This document shows positions 51,041 through 62,029 of a stretch of 64,000 nucleotides of DNA, piece after piece. This DNA is from Aradus depressus. Its lineage: Eukaryota > Arthropoda > Insecta > Hemiptera > Aradidae. Both the position numbers and the translations under genes were made by a program. Position 1 is the first letter of the stretch, and each line of letters opens with the position of its first letter. The stretch is taken from positions 55,197,087 through 55,261,086 of the forward strand of contig OY759216.1 of NCBI GenBank assembly GCA_963662175.1. Direction: 5' to 3'. The notes beneath the pieces were generated by a model, which was given only the letters and a program-made list of their open reading frames with translations, had not been told where the DNA came from and did no database searches.

Positions 51041-51296
51041 ATGATATTTAACATTTTTGCAGAGATATTGTGAAACACTTGATAAAAATAAAGAAAACGT
51101 ATGTTTTTTAAAAAATATTGTCTATTTCACAAATAATATATAATATGGGAGTACTTTCGGTATTGCTACCATCTTCAGCCTCGACTTAACAAATACAGTA
51201 TTTGAAGATGGTAGCAATACCGAAAGTACTCCCATATTATATATTATTTGTGAAATAGACAATATTTTTCAAAAAAACATACGTTTTCTTTATTTT
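51041..51296. mobile_element. PLE-B foldback element, copy 2 (Penelope-like architecture)
   Basis: Bounded by exact 11-bp CACTACTAAAG (51030-51040 and 51297-51307). The left-only tail (51041 to ~51085: ATGATATTTAACATTTTTGC ... CACTTGAT) is the reverse complement of the tail of copy 1. The arms share AAAATAAAGAAAACGTATG, ATTGTCTATTTCACAAATA and GGGAGTACTTTCGGTATTGC. The motif CTGAAGAT-GGTA-GCAA-TACC-GAAAG lies at 51154-51178 (minus). The right arm has TTGAAGATGG... (51202-51226). Confidence 0.8.
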
Positions 51297-51359
51297 CACT
51301 ACTAAAGAAAAGTGCCGCGGAAGACCACTTAAATATGATTTTCTGTACCTCGGAAACGG

Positions 51360-51565
51360 GTGAAGCAAACTCAAATATCCTAATAACTGCCAATATAATA
51401 AATGTATCGACACAAAATTTAATATGAGAATCCAGAAGTTCTTATGTAAGTCAACTAGTGATTTTTAGCTCAAACGGTCGATTTTGTTTTGGAGGGAGAG
51501 CGAAAATTTAATTGATTAATTTGTTCTGGGGAAGTACATAGCCGGTAATTCATCGACGATTTTTC
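51360..51565 (+). repeat. AHR repeat, last third
   Basis: It shows CCTAATAACTGCCAATATAA, GTATCGACACAAAATTTAAT, GAGAATCCAGAAGTTC and GGTCGATTTTGTTTTGGAGG, with the 3' end GGGGAAGTACATAGCCGGTA, ATTCATCGACGATTTTTC. This is the best-preserved 3' end. Confidence 0.85.
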
Positions 51566-51779
51566 ATCTTGTTGGAGAAAACTTCTAATGCACCGCATGT
51601 AATCAATTTCAGACTGCAAAGAAGACATTTTTCCGATATATTAAATATTAAATTTAGCAATGCTCCTCTCACAGGTTATTTGCTAATATGGAAGATGGCG
51701 CCACATTAACGTTACTTCACTCTCCATATCTACTTTCACTAAATATTTCACATCAGTTCAAATGGTTCACATCTCCAGC

Positions 51780-51955
51780 TGTTCCAAGTATAGCGGAACT
51801 TATTTATTCGGTCAATAAACTTTTCTCTCTTCTCTTCAAAACCAGTCGACCTTTTGCGCTAATATTCAATAATGGCTCCTATATTGAGCCCCCTTCTCTT
51901 CTGCCGATTCCGCTCAAAATTAATAAGTATCGTCCCTATCGAGTGTGATGTATGA
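51780..51955. repeat. AHR pieces
   Basis: A short plus 5' piece (CAGCTGTTCCAAGTATAGCG) is followed by minus-orientation words (AACCAGTCGACCTTTTGCGC, GCCGATTCCGCTCAAAATTA, AAGTATCGTCCCTATCGAG). Confidence 0.55.
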
Positions 51956-51969
51956 AAATAATACATACA

Positions 51970-52745
51970 TGAAATGATTAAATTACAAACATTAAAAAAT
52001 TAATTATATTTATTTTTATATATAAGGAACCATTTATTTTTAAAACAAATGCCAGTAAAAAAACAAAAGACGGCCATCAGCTGTTTTTTTTAGTGTGTGT
52101 AGAGAGAGTCGAGGCCTATCTATGGCGGCGGTCTGAGTAAAAATGTAGAGTGGTGTTTTAGGCTTATGTTGTAATGAACTAAATAGAAGTGTATTGACGG
52201 TGAAACTGATCCAAAAATAAGGTACTTTTATTTGTTTATATGTACAGGATATATGTCCAGAAATATATAACTTAGATTTAAAGAATGGCCAAAATATAAA
52301 ACAAAAAAGATTGAATTAGTGTTAAGAATTTAGTTTATAACATTTGTTCCTTTGATTTTTGTTAGTTTTAATGTTTAGTTTTCTTTATTTTATAATGTAG
52401 TTGATTAAGAAAATAAACCCAATATTTGTCCTCGAAAATTATATTCTATTCATTTTCCCTGTTGGCCCAGTAAAAATTATTTGAAAACCTTTGGATTAGA
52501 TTTAATATTATTAAAAATGGCATCCCTTTAGAAATCCAAGTAAATAGTTTGTAAATTACATTTTTTTTTAATACGTGCACTTTCTTAAAAATTGCACGTC
52601 TTGAACTTTTGATACTTTTTAAGGCCCCTTTTCGAAAAACTAATGTAGAAATCAAAATTTTGTAAAAGAAAAGAGATAAAATTTCTACAGGAAATGTAGT
52701 AATTTATTATTTATCTATTATTATTTATTTTATTGTTTATTTCAT
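51970..52745 (+). repeat. FX repeat copy 4
   Basis: It shows GCCATCAGCTGTTTTTTTTA, GGTCTGAGTAAAAATG and AAAATAAGGTACTTTTATTT (matching copy 1 at 23960-23980). It continues through GCCCAGTAAAAATTATTTG and TTGCACGTCTTGAACTTTTG to AATTTCTACAGGAAATGTAG. No minisatellite expansion and no LINE, so it serves as the unexpanded state. Confidence 0.75.
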
Positions 52746-52769
52746 TTATTTAAGATTAACACTTAAGCC

Positions 52770-52955
52770 TCTTTTTAATTACCACACGAGTTCTGCATTC
52801 AAATATAAAATTTCATGCAGATATATTCATTCGAGTTTACATTTTTTTTCCATATTTGGGATCTGGAAGTTGGAAAACATGAAATTCTGTTGAAAACTCG
52901 GCATAGAATTTTTGACCGATTACGTAACTCCCCCTATACTTCATATAGCCGAGGA
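52770..52955 (-). repeat. AHR 5' part, minus orientation
   Basis: It shows GCAGATATATTCATTCGAG, GGAAAACATGAAATTCTGTT, CGATTACGTAACTCCCCC and the reversed hairpin TATACTTCATATAGCCGAGG. Confidence 0.75.
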
Positions 52956-52959
52956 TGTA

Positions 52960-53420
52960 ATAAATATGCAATTAGATCGATGGTAAAATAATGTTTTGTG
53001 TTAGTTTTTTTACCTCAGACAATGGCAAATACCGAACTTTCAAGGTCATGTTTATAGTTTCACACCGTCTAGAACACTTTATCTTCTTCTTTTTTTTTTT
53101 ATATTTCTATTGACATTCAGAAATGTGTAAAGGAAAAAAAAAAAAGTTGAGAATGGTTCCGATGACAAAGACCTGGAAACAAGTGTGACTTGTATGAAAT
53201 GTTGCATACAGAAGGATGGAGGAGGATTGCAGAAAGGTGCCACTGTGTGGTGTGTGTCCAAAGGGTGAATTAGGTCTTGTGTTGTGGCCCCGGTGTAACT
53301 GTAGTTCTTGTGGCTGTGGCGAGGTAACGGTCCCAGAGGACTCCTCTTAACGCCTACCCCCCGGTCTTTATGTACCAGAAACAACCTTAACTCAAAATCA
53401 TATTTTGGTATTTAGATCAT
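52960..53420. other. No recognised gene
   Basis: 53028-53066 (ATACCGAACTTTCAAGGTCA, TGTTTATAGTTTCACACCGT) closely matches 11070-11106, the intron side of the host exon, so it is a further small dispersed repeat. The rest, including the GC-richer 53150-53370, is unassigned. Confidence 0.35.
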
Positions 53421-53424
53421 TTTT

Positions 53425-53858
53425 ACTTCCGCAGCTCCACAAAGTGAAGGGCAGGGGGGAAGTTAGGTAATCGGCCAACAATTCGATGCCAACTTTTCAA
53501 CATAATTTCATGTTTTTTGATCTCCAAATTCAAAATTAGAAAAAAAAAAAAAAAAAAAAAAAATCTAGGTATCTGTGAACACGATAACTCCCGAAAGAAT
53601 GAATTTATTACACGCAATTTTATATATGATTCCAGAAACCTCTAACGACGACAACTATTGATTTTCAGTCAAATCGACCATAGGGACGGGAGGGAATTTA
53701 TAGATGCAAAATTTAGTATAATTATTTAAAAGCCCTAATATGTCAACTATTGAATAATAGCGCAAACGGTCGACTGGTTTTGGAGGGGAGGGGGCGAAAA
53801 GTTAATTAATTAATTCGATCTGGGGAAGAAAATTGCCGGTGATTCATCGACAACTTTT
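53425..53858 (+). repeat. AHR repeat, internally deleted
   Basis: 5' end TTACTTCCGCAGCTCCACAA ... GGGAAGTTAGGTAATCGGCC; an A24 run (53540-53563) at the usual A-rich site; AACACGATAACTCCCGAAAG; then 3' blocks AATAGCGCAAACGGTCGACT, GATTCATCGACAACTTTT. A LINE fragment begins right at its 3' end. Confidence 0.8.
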
Positions 53859-54237
53859 CAGCCACCAATTCCACCTTCCTCCCAGTACTTCTGCGGGATC
53901 TCTAAGAGCACCGCAAGAGAGGCAATAAACAGTTGGATATCCAGGAAGCATGTCGAGTTGTGGAGAGGAGTCCCTAAGCAAAGACATACAAAACACTTTG
54001 TTGCACAATAGGGGCATCGCCAGAAACCCTCTGTGCAGGAAATGTGGCGAAGAAAGAGGGACAACGGTAAGTCTGTGTTGAAGAGCAAGAGCTATGGCTC
54101 GGAGGGAACCTGCAGCAGAATCTTGGACTTCATTAGAGATGCTACAGCCCTACAGGGAACAACACACAGGGCGCACAATATGCCTACTCTGGCCGCGGTG
54201 ATACCTTCAGCCCTCACTGAAAAAAAAAAAAAAAAAA
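53858..54237 (+). pseudogene. LINE 3' end (ORF2 C-terminus), decayed
   Basis: One frame gives TAREAINSWISRKHVELWRG, then VPKQRHTKHFV. After a break NRGIARNPLCRKCGEERGT and finally CSRILDFIRDATAL appear, followed by a 17-base poly(A) (54221-54237). W..WR...HT, CRKCGEE and a closing IL-FIR are features of ORF2 C-termini. The segment between the second and third blocks is deleted or frameshifted. It sits directly after the AHR 3' end, like the LINE at 37800. Confidence 0.7.
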
Positions 54238-54440
54238 TGATCCCCGAGTCGTCCTTAGAAGAGGTTAATTTACATATGAAAGTTCATGTCATTACAACTG
54301 CAGTTATTAAGAAAGTTTTTGTGTTAAGCCCCACATGGTTCTGGATACACAACATTTTGTGTCGATACATTCATTATATCGGGAGTTACCATGTTCACAG
54401 ACAGACTCCCTCAGACAATGTAAAATCCATACTTACATTT
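54238..54440 (-). repeat. AHR subrepeats, minus orientation
   Basis: It shows GTCGTCCTTAGAAGAGG, CATTACAACTGCAGTTATTA, TTTGTGTTAAGCCCC, GTCGATACATTCATTATATC and GGGAGTTACCATGTTCACAG. Confidence 0.7.
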
Positions 54441-54659
54441 TCAATTTTATTTTCTAAAAATTATATAAATAGATCAACTCACGCACTCAAACGTGATGTT
54501 TTCATTCTGCACTTGAACGTGAAAGTACTTGATTCAGAATACAAACATACCTGAAACAGAACAACAATGTTATTGAAAAATTAACTCAAATCAATGAATG
54601 AATGTATATATACCTTATTTACACATGCAGTTACAATAAATTCGAGTATACAATACTGA

Positions 54660-54775
54660 CAGTGGCCACGGCCGTCTGTCAGGTGCTCGGTAAAGATCCC
54701 TAATATAAGTGAATAAAAATGTCCACCAGAACAACTGAAGAGCGCTCTAGTAGAGAGGTAGTAGGCGAATAAACA
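54660..54775 (+). repeat. tSINE 3' fragment
   Basis: It shows GTCAGGTGCTCGGTAAAGAT, AAGTGAATAAAAATGTCCAC and GAGCGCTCTAGTAG, then GTAGGCGA. Parts of the body are deleted. Confidence 0.6.
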
Positions 54776-54887
54776 ACCGAATTTGCGAAAACCAGAGCGA
54801 TACGAATCCGTTGCTGTTAATATTTTTTATGTCTTAAAATATCAAATCGTTAAAAATAAATAGCAAATCTTTTTTTTTTTGAGGGTG

Positions 54888-55219
54888 CCGCTAGCTCAGA
54901 GTGGTAAATGTGCTTGCTTAATGAACTCAAGATCGTGGGTTCGAAACCCGGCCGAGGCCATTAGTTTATTTTATATGGCAGGTAAAATAAACCTAAGCAC
55001 GCCGCCCTTCGGACGGGACACAAAACGATTGTCCCGAGCATGTAAGATGTCAGGTACTCGTTAAGGGATCTTTAACTTTAGGTGAATAAAAATTTAGAGT
55101 AAGCGAAACTTAGGACTCCCATAGTAAAGAGTAAGGGCTCATATCCACAGTGACAAAAGAGCGCTCTGGTAGTAGGCGAGATAATCTTGTAATTAAACCC
55201 CGGCCATGAGTCATAATAA
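54888..55219 (+). repeat. tSINE, nearly full length
   Basis: Head GAGGGTGCCGCTAGCTCAGA, a good B box (GTGGGTTCGAAACCCGG), the body (CGCCCTTCGGACGGGAC, CCCGAGCATGTAAGATG, GCGCTCTGGTAGTAGGCGA) and the end GGCCATGAGTCATAATAAC. Its last 100 bp are part of a 267-bp tandem duplication. Confidence 0.85.
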
Positions 55220-55651
55220 CAATCAAATCTTTAAAAATGATTAATATAAAAGGGTTTCATAGATTGTGTTTAATGGTATCTTTCCCATCTTAGAAAAGAT
55301 TACTGTTTGAGGTACACGATAGCCAGGTAGTACTGCTGGTTGGTACCTCCAACCGGTACTCTGTAAGTGATAGCTAGCTATGATCCCATAGTAAAGAGTA
55401 AGGGCTCATATCCACAGTGACAAAAGAGCGCTCTGGTAGTAGGCGAGATAATCTTGTAATTAAACCCCGGCCATGAGTCATAATAACAATCAAATCTTTA
55501 AAAATGATTAATATAAAAGGGTTTCATAGATTGTGTTTAATGGTATCTTTCCCATCTTAGAAAAGATTACTGTTTGAGGTACACGATAGCCAGGTAGTAC
55601 TGCTGGTTGGTACCTCCAACCGGTACTCTGTAAGTGATAGCTAGCTATGAC
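55118..55651 (+). repeat. 267-bp tandem duplication, two near-identical copies
   Basis: 55118-55384 and 55385-55651 begin CCCATAGTAAAGAGTAAGGG and end GTGATAGCTAGCTATGA. I see no difference between them except at the last base. The unit contains the 3' end of a SINE plus ~165 bp of unique DNA. Confidence 0.92.
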
Positions 55652-55819
55652 TAATTGAGACATTCCGTACCGTTAGTTCATGTGCACAAACACGTGAGTC
55701 ACATCTCACAACATAACATAACATGTTTTGGTAATTGTGTGCTATTACTTGATCAATTCAATCACATCTATTACTGCTACTTCACATGTTTGTATTCTGT
55801 AAACATTATTTTATATTTT

Positions 55820-56250
55820 AATAATACACTATAGTGTGCATATAAGACACTATAGTGTGCATATAAGACACTATAGATGTCTCAATATACAGAAGCCATT
55901 GTTGTAATACACTGTCTTAATAATGACTATATACACTAATAATACATATAAGACAGTAAAGAAGTCTTAATGTATAGAAGACATTGATGTAATAAATACA
56001 CCGTCGTAATCATTCATTATTGTGTGTGTGTGTATATAATAATACTTTGCGTATATAAGACACTACAGAATCCTTAATGTATAGAAGACATTCTTGTAAT
56101 AAATACACCATCGTAATCATTCATTATTGTGTGTGTGTATATAATAATACTTTGTGTATATAAGACACTACAGAAGTCTTAATGTATAGAAGACATTGTT
56201 GTATTACATTATCTTAATAATACACTGTAGAAGCCATTGTAATGAATAAA
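55820..56250 (+). repeat. Degenerate tandem repeat, period about 106 bp
   Basis: TTAATGTATAGAAGACATT recurs near 55968, 56076 and 56180, each followed by GTAATAAATACACC- and TCATTCATTATTGTGTGTG-like words and preceded by TATAAGACA. A GT microsatellite is embedded. Unknown origin. Confidence 0.8.
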
Positions 56251-56344
56251 ACAGACGTTGGACTTATCACTCAGATAAGCTATGTCCGGCGCGAATACTT
56301 ACGCTCTCATTTATTATTAGCCTGAAGCAATAGAAGCAAGTGAG

Positions 56345-56715
56345 CCTTCACGATGTCAGATACCCGGGCGCATGTTCACTAGAACGACGAAAGAGCACTC
56401 TGGTAGTTGATATGACCCCGGCATGAGTCACAATAACTAACATACTGAGCTGTAGATCGTAGGTTCGAAACCCGGCCGAAGCCCTTAGGTTATTTTTTTT
56501 CTTTCTGGAAAGTGAAAAAACGTTGAGACGCCATCAAGAGATGGTCCCGAGCCTGAACGATGTCAGGTACTCGTTAAAGATCCCCTTCCCTAGAAAAATT
56601 AAGGTAGTCAAAATTTAGAATTCCATAGTAAAGTTGGGCTCATGTCCATCAGAGCGACAAAAGAGCGCGATATGACCTCGTAGTTAAAGCCCGGGCATGA
56701 GTGACGATAACTAAC
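56345..56715 (+). repeat. tSINE pieces: 3' fragment followed by a full-like copy
   Basis: 56345-56430 is a 3' part (GATGTCAGATACCC, AGAACGACGAAAGAGCACTC, GGCATGAGTCACAATAACTA). 56440-56715 begins in the head (ACTGAGCTGTAGATCG) with a perfect B box (GGTTCGAAACCCGGCCG), an expanded T-rich linker, the body and the end GCCCGGGCATGAGTGACGAT. Confidence 0.8.
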
Positions 56716-56719
56716 ATTA

Positions 56720-57280
56720 GAGTTAATAAACAGGAGGATTGCAAACTTGGAGCGTGGAGCCTCCTAAGTTTTTCAATCGGTTGATGTTTACTAGACGAAA
56801 AAAGGAGGAAAAGTTTACCGCCGAAAGTGGAGCCATCTCTTATCTTAGAAACGTATTAAACTGCCTTCACATTTCATGTTGAGACAACAGTTGCCGTTAC
56901 ATTTACTTCTTCAAACAGCCATTTTCCAAACCACGGATTGACCAACAGGCAAATGTTTAAATACATTTTGAAATTCAGACAATAATGCCTGTTTTGAATA
57001 CTACTATCGGAGAAACGGCAAGGTGAGGTAGGTAGGGAGAGTGAAGTGCGGTTAGCCACTCACACCACAAATAACGGCATTCTCCTTCTTAGCAGTCAAC
57101 CTACTTAAAAATATTCAACCTAAAAAAAATTATATAAAATGAAAAACTTTTTTTTTTCAAAATATACCAATTATAGTATACTGAACGAAATTGCGCAGAA
57201 AATAAACTTTTTCATCCCGCAAGCGATCGGTATTCGGTAGGAATATGAATAACAGACATTATAAAAAAAGTGTTGGGTGA
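56720..57280. other. No recognised gene
   Basis: Short frames only. The 61-codon minus frame at 56874-57059 has no recognisable content. Confidence 0.3.
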
Positions 57281-57284
57281 ATCA

Positions 57285-57880
57285 AAGGCTATGTACTTCC
57301 CCAGCAAGAATTAATTGATTACCTTTTTTCTCATCGATTGCTTGGGCTAAAACGCAATATTTGACTTACATAGTGGCTTCTGAATCTTCATACTAAATTT
57401 TGTATCGATACATACATCAAATCGACAGTTATTAGGGTATTTAAGTCGAGCTTCTCTTCTCCGCCCCCCCCCCCCCTCCCTTCCCTTCCATTGATATCGC
57501 GGAAAACTCATAGGTGCCATTCTTATAGAGTTTTGAACTTTTGTAACCTAAGAGGGCTTTTTGGTAGATATGAATTTGCGAGTCAATTCATTACAACGGC
57601 AGTTATTAGAGGTTTTGTATTAAGCCTCCCCCTCCCCTTTCCTCAATGATTTGACTGAAAATGAATAGGTCGTCAGTAGGTCCTTAGAGGGGTTCTGAAT
57701 ACACATATAAAATTTCGTGTCGATACATTCATTCTCTGGGGAGTTACCGTGATCGACAGGCTCACAGACAATTTTTTTTTTTTTTCATTTTCAGTATCAG
57801 GAGGTCGGAAAAAATGAAATTCCGTTGAAAACTCAACAACAAATTTCTGACAGATAAAAGTAACTTTGCCCGTACTTATA
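57285..57880 (-). repeat. AHR repeat, nearly complete, minus orientation
   Basis: It starts AATCAAAGGCTATGTACTTC, CCCAGCAAGAATTAATTGAT, passes GTATCGATACATACATCAAA, poly-C (57463-57475), GTCAATTCATTACAACGGCA and GTCGATACATTCATTCTCTG, and ends near CAGATAAAAGTAACTTTGCC. A pogo-type MITE has inserted at its hairpin (the TATA before 57881). Confidence 0.8.
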
Positions 57881-58528
57881 CAGTAGACTCTCCCTTATCC
57901 GGCGTTCTGTTAACCGGCGCGCTCCTTTATCCGGCGCTCGCAAAATAATATCTTTGTTAAACTAAAATTAACATTCAATTATTAGATTATCAATTATATG
58001 AGCCACGTGTATTTACGAGCACATAATAATTCCGTAACTCACGAATCTTTTATATATTTTTATTGTACATACATACATATGCACATTGTATTTATAATGA
58101 AGGGAACGCTAATACAATATTTTATTACTTCACTAATATCCTATAAATAAATTATAATAAATACATACCTAGTTGAAAATCAAACATTTGAAAATAACCG
58201 ATTTTTTAAATAAATAATATTTTTAGAATTTTAGATTTTGTTTTAAATATGTATGTAATTAAACGCAGATTTCAAAATATCTTTTTAATGCTTGAATAAA
58301 TATACATATGTACATACATATAATAAATCAATGTTCAGTATGTACATATTTGTCAATTTAATAAAAGTTATCAACAAATACATACCTACGTGTTTTATTC
58401 CTCAGCTCACCTAAAAACACTTTTTTTTTATGCTTTAATTGATATATTTTTTATCATTATTTGATGATTTCCGGCGTTATCCGGCGTCACGTCGGTCCCG
58501 ACAACACCGGATAAGGGAGAGTCTACTG
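57881..58528. mobile_element. Tc1/pogo-type MITE
   Basis: The ends are inverted: CAGTAGACTCTCCCTTATCC at the left and its reverse complement at 58509-58528. Subterminal CCGGCG words are also repeated (57899-57940 and 58470-58488). A TA precedes the left end; the right has CA, so the expected TA duplication is half lost. The 648-bp AT-rich interior has no transposase. CAGT-type termini with TA targets point to a pogo/Tigger-like transposase acting in trans (inference). Confidence 0.75.
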
Positions 58529-58865
58529 CACTAAAAAAACTTTTAATAGAGATTTTTATCAAGAAATCTGTCTATAAATTGAAGGTTGCATTTCGGGTTG
58601 TGGTGACACAAATATAACATTATCAGATTTACCCTCATTTTTGTTCCATAAAATTTCCCTTTTTCAACAATAAAAATAAAGCCTGCTCGGCCTACTTTCA
58701 AATATTAGACCAAAGAGAAAATCCCACCAACGAATTCTTTGATTTTCTTAATAACCATTTTTTTTATCTTAAGTTATTATTTTTTGAGTTAAACGGAAAC
58801 TAAATGAGAGAAAAAAACAGTTGAAAAAGAAGCTAAGGATATGGAGAAAGAAGCAGAATAACGAA
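58529..58865. other. No recognised gene
   Basis: AT-rich, nothing bounded. Confidence 0.3.
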
Positions 58866-58869
58866 AAAA

Positions 58870-59200
58870 GAAGTCGCTGAATCATCGGCAATCTGCTTCC
58901 CCAGTACGAATTATTCAACTCAATTATCGCTCTCTCTCCAAAACCAATCAATCGTTTGGTTTAATTATCGATAGTTGACTTACATAGAGACTTCTAAATC
59001 CTCATACTAAATGTTGTGTCGATACATCGGAAGATATTAGGGGTTTTGAGTTGAGCCCCCTCAACTCTGGCAAGTATTTTACATTTATGGAAGAGGGGGT
59101 CGGAAAATTTGACATTCCGTTAAAATTAACATCGAATTTCTGACCGATTACTTAACTTCCCTTATACTTTGTATAACTGCGAAAATAATAAACTATAGTT
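58870..59200 (-). repeat. AHR repeat, internally deleted, minus orientation
   Basis: It starts GCTGAATCATCGGCAATCTG, CTTCCCCAGTACGAATTATT, has one subrepeat (GTCGATACATCGGAAGATAT), and ends CGATTACTTAACTTCCCTTA, TACTTTGTATAACTG. Confidence 0.8.
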
Positions 59201-59317
59201 TTCGAATACTGAATGGAAATCGATTATTTCCATCAAACCAGATAAATCTTCAGTAATTCTACATGAAAAGTTGACATTTTCAACTTTCTCAAAGGAAAAT
59301 CAATCTGTATGTTTCTG

Positions 59318-59520
59318 TGACTCATGCCCGCTTTAAATACGAGGCCATATCGCCTACTACCAGGCGCCCTTTGATTGCTCTGTTTTACTCGAGCCCGACT
59401 GCTTCCTTTTCGAAAATCTTTAAGGAATACCGGACATTAAACCGACTAGGGACAATTGCTTAACGTTCCATCCGAAGGACAGCGTGCTCAAGGTTTTTTT
59501 TTACCTCATAGATATAAAAC
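59318..59520 (-). repeat. tSINE copy, body only
   Basis: The plus strand reads GACTCATGCCCGCTTTAAA, ACGAGGCCATATCGCCTACT, CGAGCCCGACTG, GAATACCGGACATTAAACCG, ACGTTCCATCCGAAGGACAG. The head is missing. Confidence 0.75.
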
Positions 59521-59529
59521 CTAGATATA

Positions 59530-60540
59530 AAAGCACAGTACGCAGATTTATTTTGTACAATCTATGTTTATGAGCAAATAGCCAAAAACCTTAACTGCCA
59601 GGTTCTGGGGTCGGTTATGTTGTCCACACTTTTAGCTGTTATTGCAAATAACTAACAAACCGTCGGTATGAACCAATAATGTGTAGAATTTTACGGGCCT
59701 CAATTTAATGAAAATCTAATGGAAATTAAATCCATAGATCAAAAAATGGCAAACCATTCGGAGCCAAACATAATTAATTTTTCATAGACTTTTTCCAGGT
59801 TAAATGGCCGTTCCGCCCTACAGCACAATCTGCCCTGAATGTAGAAGAACTAGTACGGATTTTTAAAACAATTCCTGTTCTTTCTGGCATATTATATTGT
59901 TTTGACCTGCGACCAGCACTTGAAGAACACTCAGATGTGGTCTGAAAGTGCAATATAAGGTTGCCGATTCTGGGAGAGATGCAATTGCAGCTAGGGTCAG
60001 TGACATATGCATATGTCAGTTTGGTGAGAGAGGAGGCCCGGCTACACCACACACACATCTGTTTGACTTGTCCTTCACCAACAAATGCAACAAGGTTGCT
60101 GACCGCTGGACTAGAGTGCATCCCGGGAGGATGCAACTGCAGCTAGGGGTCAGTGACACGAATGCTACTGGTTAGTGGTCAGGTAACCTGACAGATATGT
60201 CACCTTGGAGAGAAGCTAGGGTTTCACTTCCCTCCACCTTATGTTCAACATATACCCACCATTATTTATTGAACTTTCAAATGTTATAAATGAAATTTAT
60301 CAACATATATATATATATATATATATAAAGATATCTGCATACTTAAGTCCTATATAAATGAATAACTTTCTATAAAAAGGTTGCTACAAACTTTCTATAA
60401 AAAATTTAAAATTAAACTAAAATATTTATGTTAGATGAAACCCTCTTTTCGGAAACATATTTTTTTTCTCTTTGTAAAAAACAAACAAAAAACTACCATA
60501 CAGAAATCAAGAACGAGTTAATTAAAACATAACTTTCATT
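59530..60540. other. Unassigned; short internal duplication
   Basis: The words TGCAATTGCAGCTAGGGTCA and TGCAACTGCAGCTAGGGGTC (59980 and 60130) with a shared GTTGCYGA upstream indicate a ~150-bp diverged duplication. Frames of 61-120 codons on both strands here are unrecognised. A TA microsatellite lies at 60306-60327. Confidence 0.4.
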
Positions 60541-60544
60541 TTTA

Positions 60545-61940
60545 ATTGTTGGAATATTGAGGGTCAGTCAAAGATGGAAGAAAACAGGCAACACTATTCA
60601 AACGCCAATGTTTCGATATATTTTATATCATCACCAGGGCCTACAAACATGGGGGGGGGGGGGGGGGGGGGGGGGAATCAAGATTAGAATCACAATTAAA
60701 CAAAATTAGTGTGTTGATAAACATTACTGAACGTTAAAATAGACATTGTAACGAGTTGAAAATTGAACCTGACTTACTATGAATACTTTGGTTTTATTTG
60801 GTTTTAAAAGAGGGTGCGCCTTGCGTTGCAGCAACATCACCCAGTCTACGTTTAGGCAAAGCTCGGGATCATTACATTGCCTGTTTCTGCTGCCGCCAGG
60901 AGCCGACGAATCGGCAGAACATCGGGTAGTCAGTTTCCGTCACCATCTGCCGTAGATCTAGTCCCAAATACCATCTTGTCCCATGAATCAACTCCACCCT
61001 AGCTTAGTCGTACAGCGGGCATTCGAGGACCACATGTTCTGCAGTCTCGATACCGCCGCACGAACAGAATGAATACATTACTAAACATTAAAATTAAATA
61101 TAGATACATTGTTAACCATAAACACGAACGTACACTAATACAAATTAAAATTAAATATGAATACATTACTAAATATAACCATTGATAATCATGGAAATAG
61201 ACAAATAGGTGGAACATAATAAAGAGTAAACATTAAACTGACTTACTATGAATAAGCAGGGTTGGGGAGAAGACATGTACACTGGATGGAGTCTTACATT
61301 GCAATGAAATGGTACATTAATACAGAGATGCTGAAGGTAACAGTTACAGGGGGTGAAGGTAACAGTAGCAGGGAAACCCCATCATAAATGTCACATTACA
61401 GTCAGAAATGTTGAAAATAATATAAATATAATGATTAAAATTGGAGAAATATGGTGTCTGCTTTGGCTAAGTAACCTTTCAATTAACAATTACTAAGGTT
61501 GTTGGTGTCTGTATACTCTATAGATCTATAGATAATAAAAATAGATGACATAGATATTGGAGACAGAACTATAGTGTCAGCTCTTGATAAGTAAATTGGC
61601 ATAACAATTACTTAGGTTATTAGTGTCTGTGCGGAAGTTGACTGTATCAAGTGTTTTAGCTATATACACCATTTCCAATGTCAGTCTCTTATGATAATTA
61701 TATTCTCTATGGAGTATTTTAGTGTTTTTGTAGTCAAAATTATGTTTGTTCTGGCTATGGTGTCTAATTACGGCTACGGTGTTTAATTGTGATTCTAATC
61801 TTGATTCCCCCCCATGTTTGTAGGCCCTGATGATGATATAAAATATATCGAAACGTTGGCGTTTGAATAGTGTTTTCTTACATCTTTGACTGACCCTCAA
61901 TATTCCTACAATTAGAATCTACAGTCGCTAATCAACATCT
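60545..61940. mobile_element. PLE-C foldback element (Penelope-like architecture)
   Basis: Bounded by exact 13-bp ACTTTCATTTTTA (60532-60544 and 61941-61953). The arms (about 60545-60700 and 61775-61913) share GGAATATTGAGGGTCAGTCA, CACTATTCAAACGCCAA, TATATTTTATATCATCA and GGGCCTACAAACATGG, then GAATCAAGATTAGAATCAC after a G run (long in the left arm, 7 C's in the right). A 27-nt tail (61914-61940) is present only on the right. The motif CTGATGAT-GATATA-AAA-TATATC-GAAAC lies at 61827-61854. The 1.1-kb interior includes a LINE fragment (60880-61072) and several AAATTAAATA-type short repeats. No ORF for mobility. Confidence 0.7.
60880..61072 (-). pseudogene. LINE ORF2 C-terminal scrap inside PLE-C
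   Basis: The minus strand reads FCSCGGIETAEHVVLECPLY, D, a stop, then ARVELIHGTRWYLGLDLRQM, VTETDYPMFCRFVGSWRQ. C-x-CG-x2-ET-x-EH-x3-EC is the finger found at the end of many LINE ORF2 proteins. One internal stop. The boundaries are unclear, so it was either captured or inserted and truncated. Confidence 0.65.
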
Positions 61941-62029
61941 ACTTTCATTTTTATATTATTGAAATGTCCTCCACAGATGTTCTTACTTTTTAATTAATAT
62001 TTTTTATTATTATATTATTAACTCTATCC

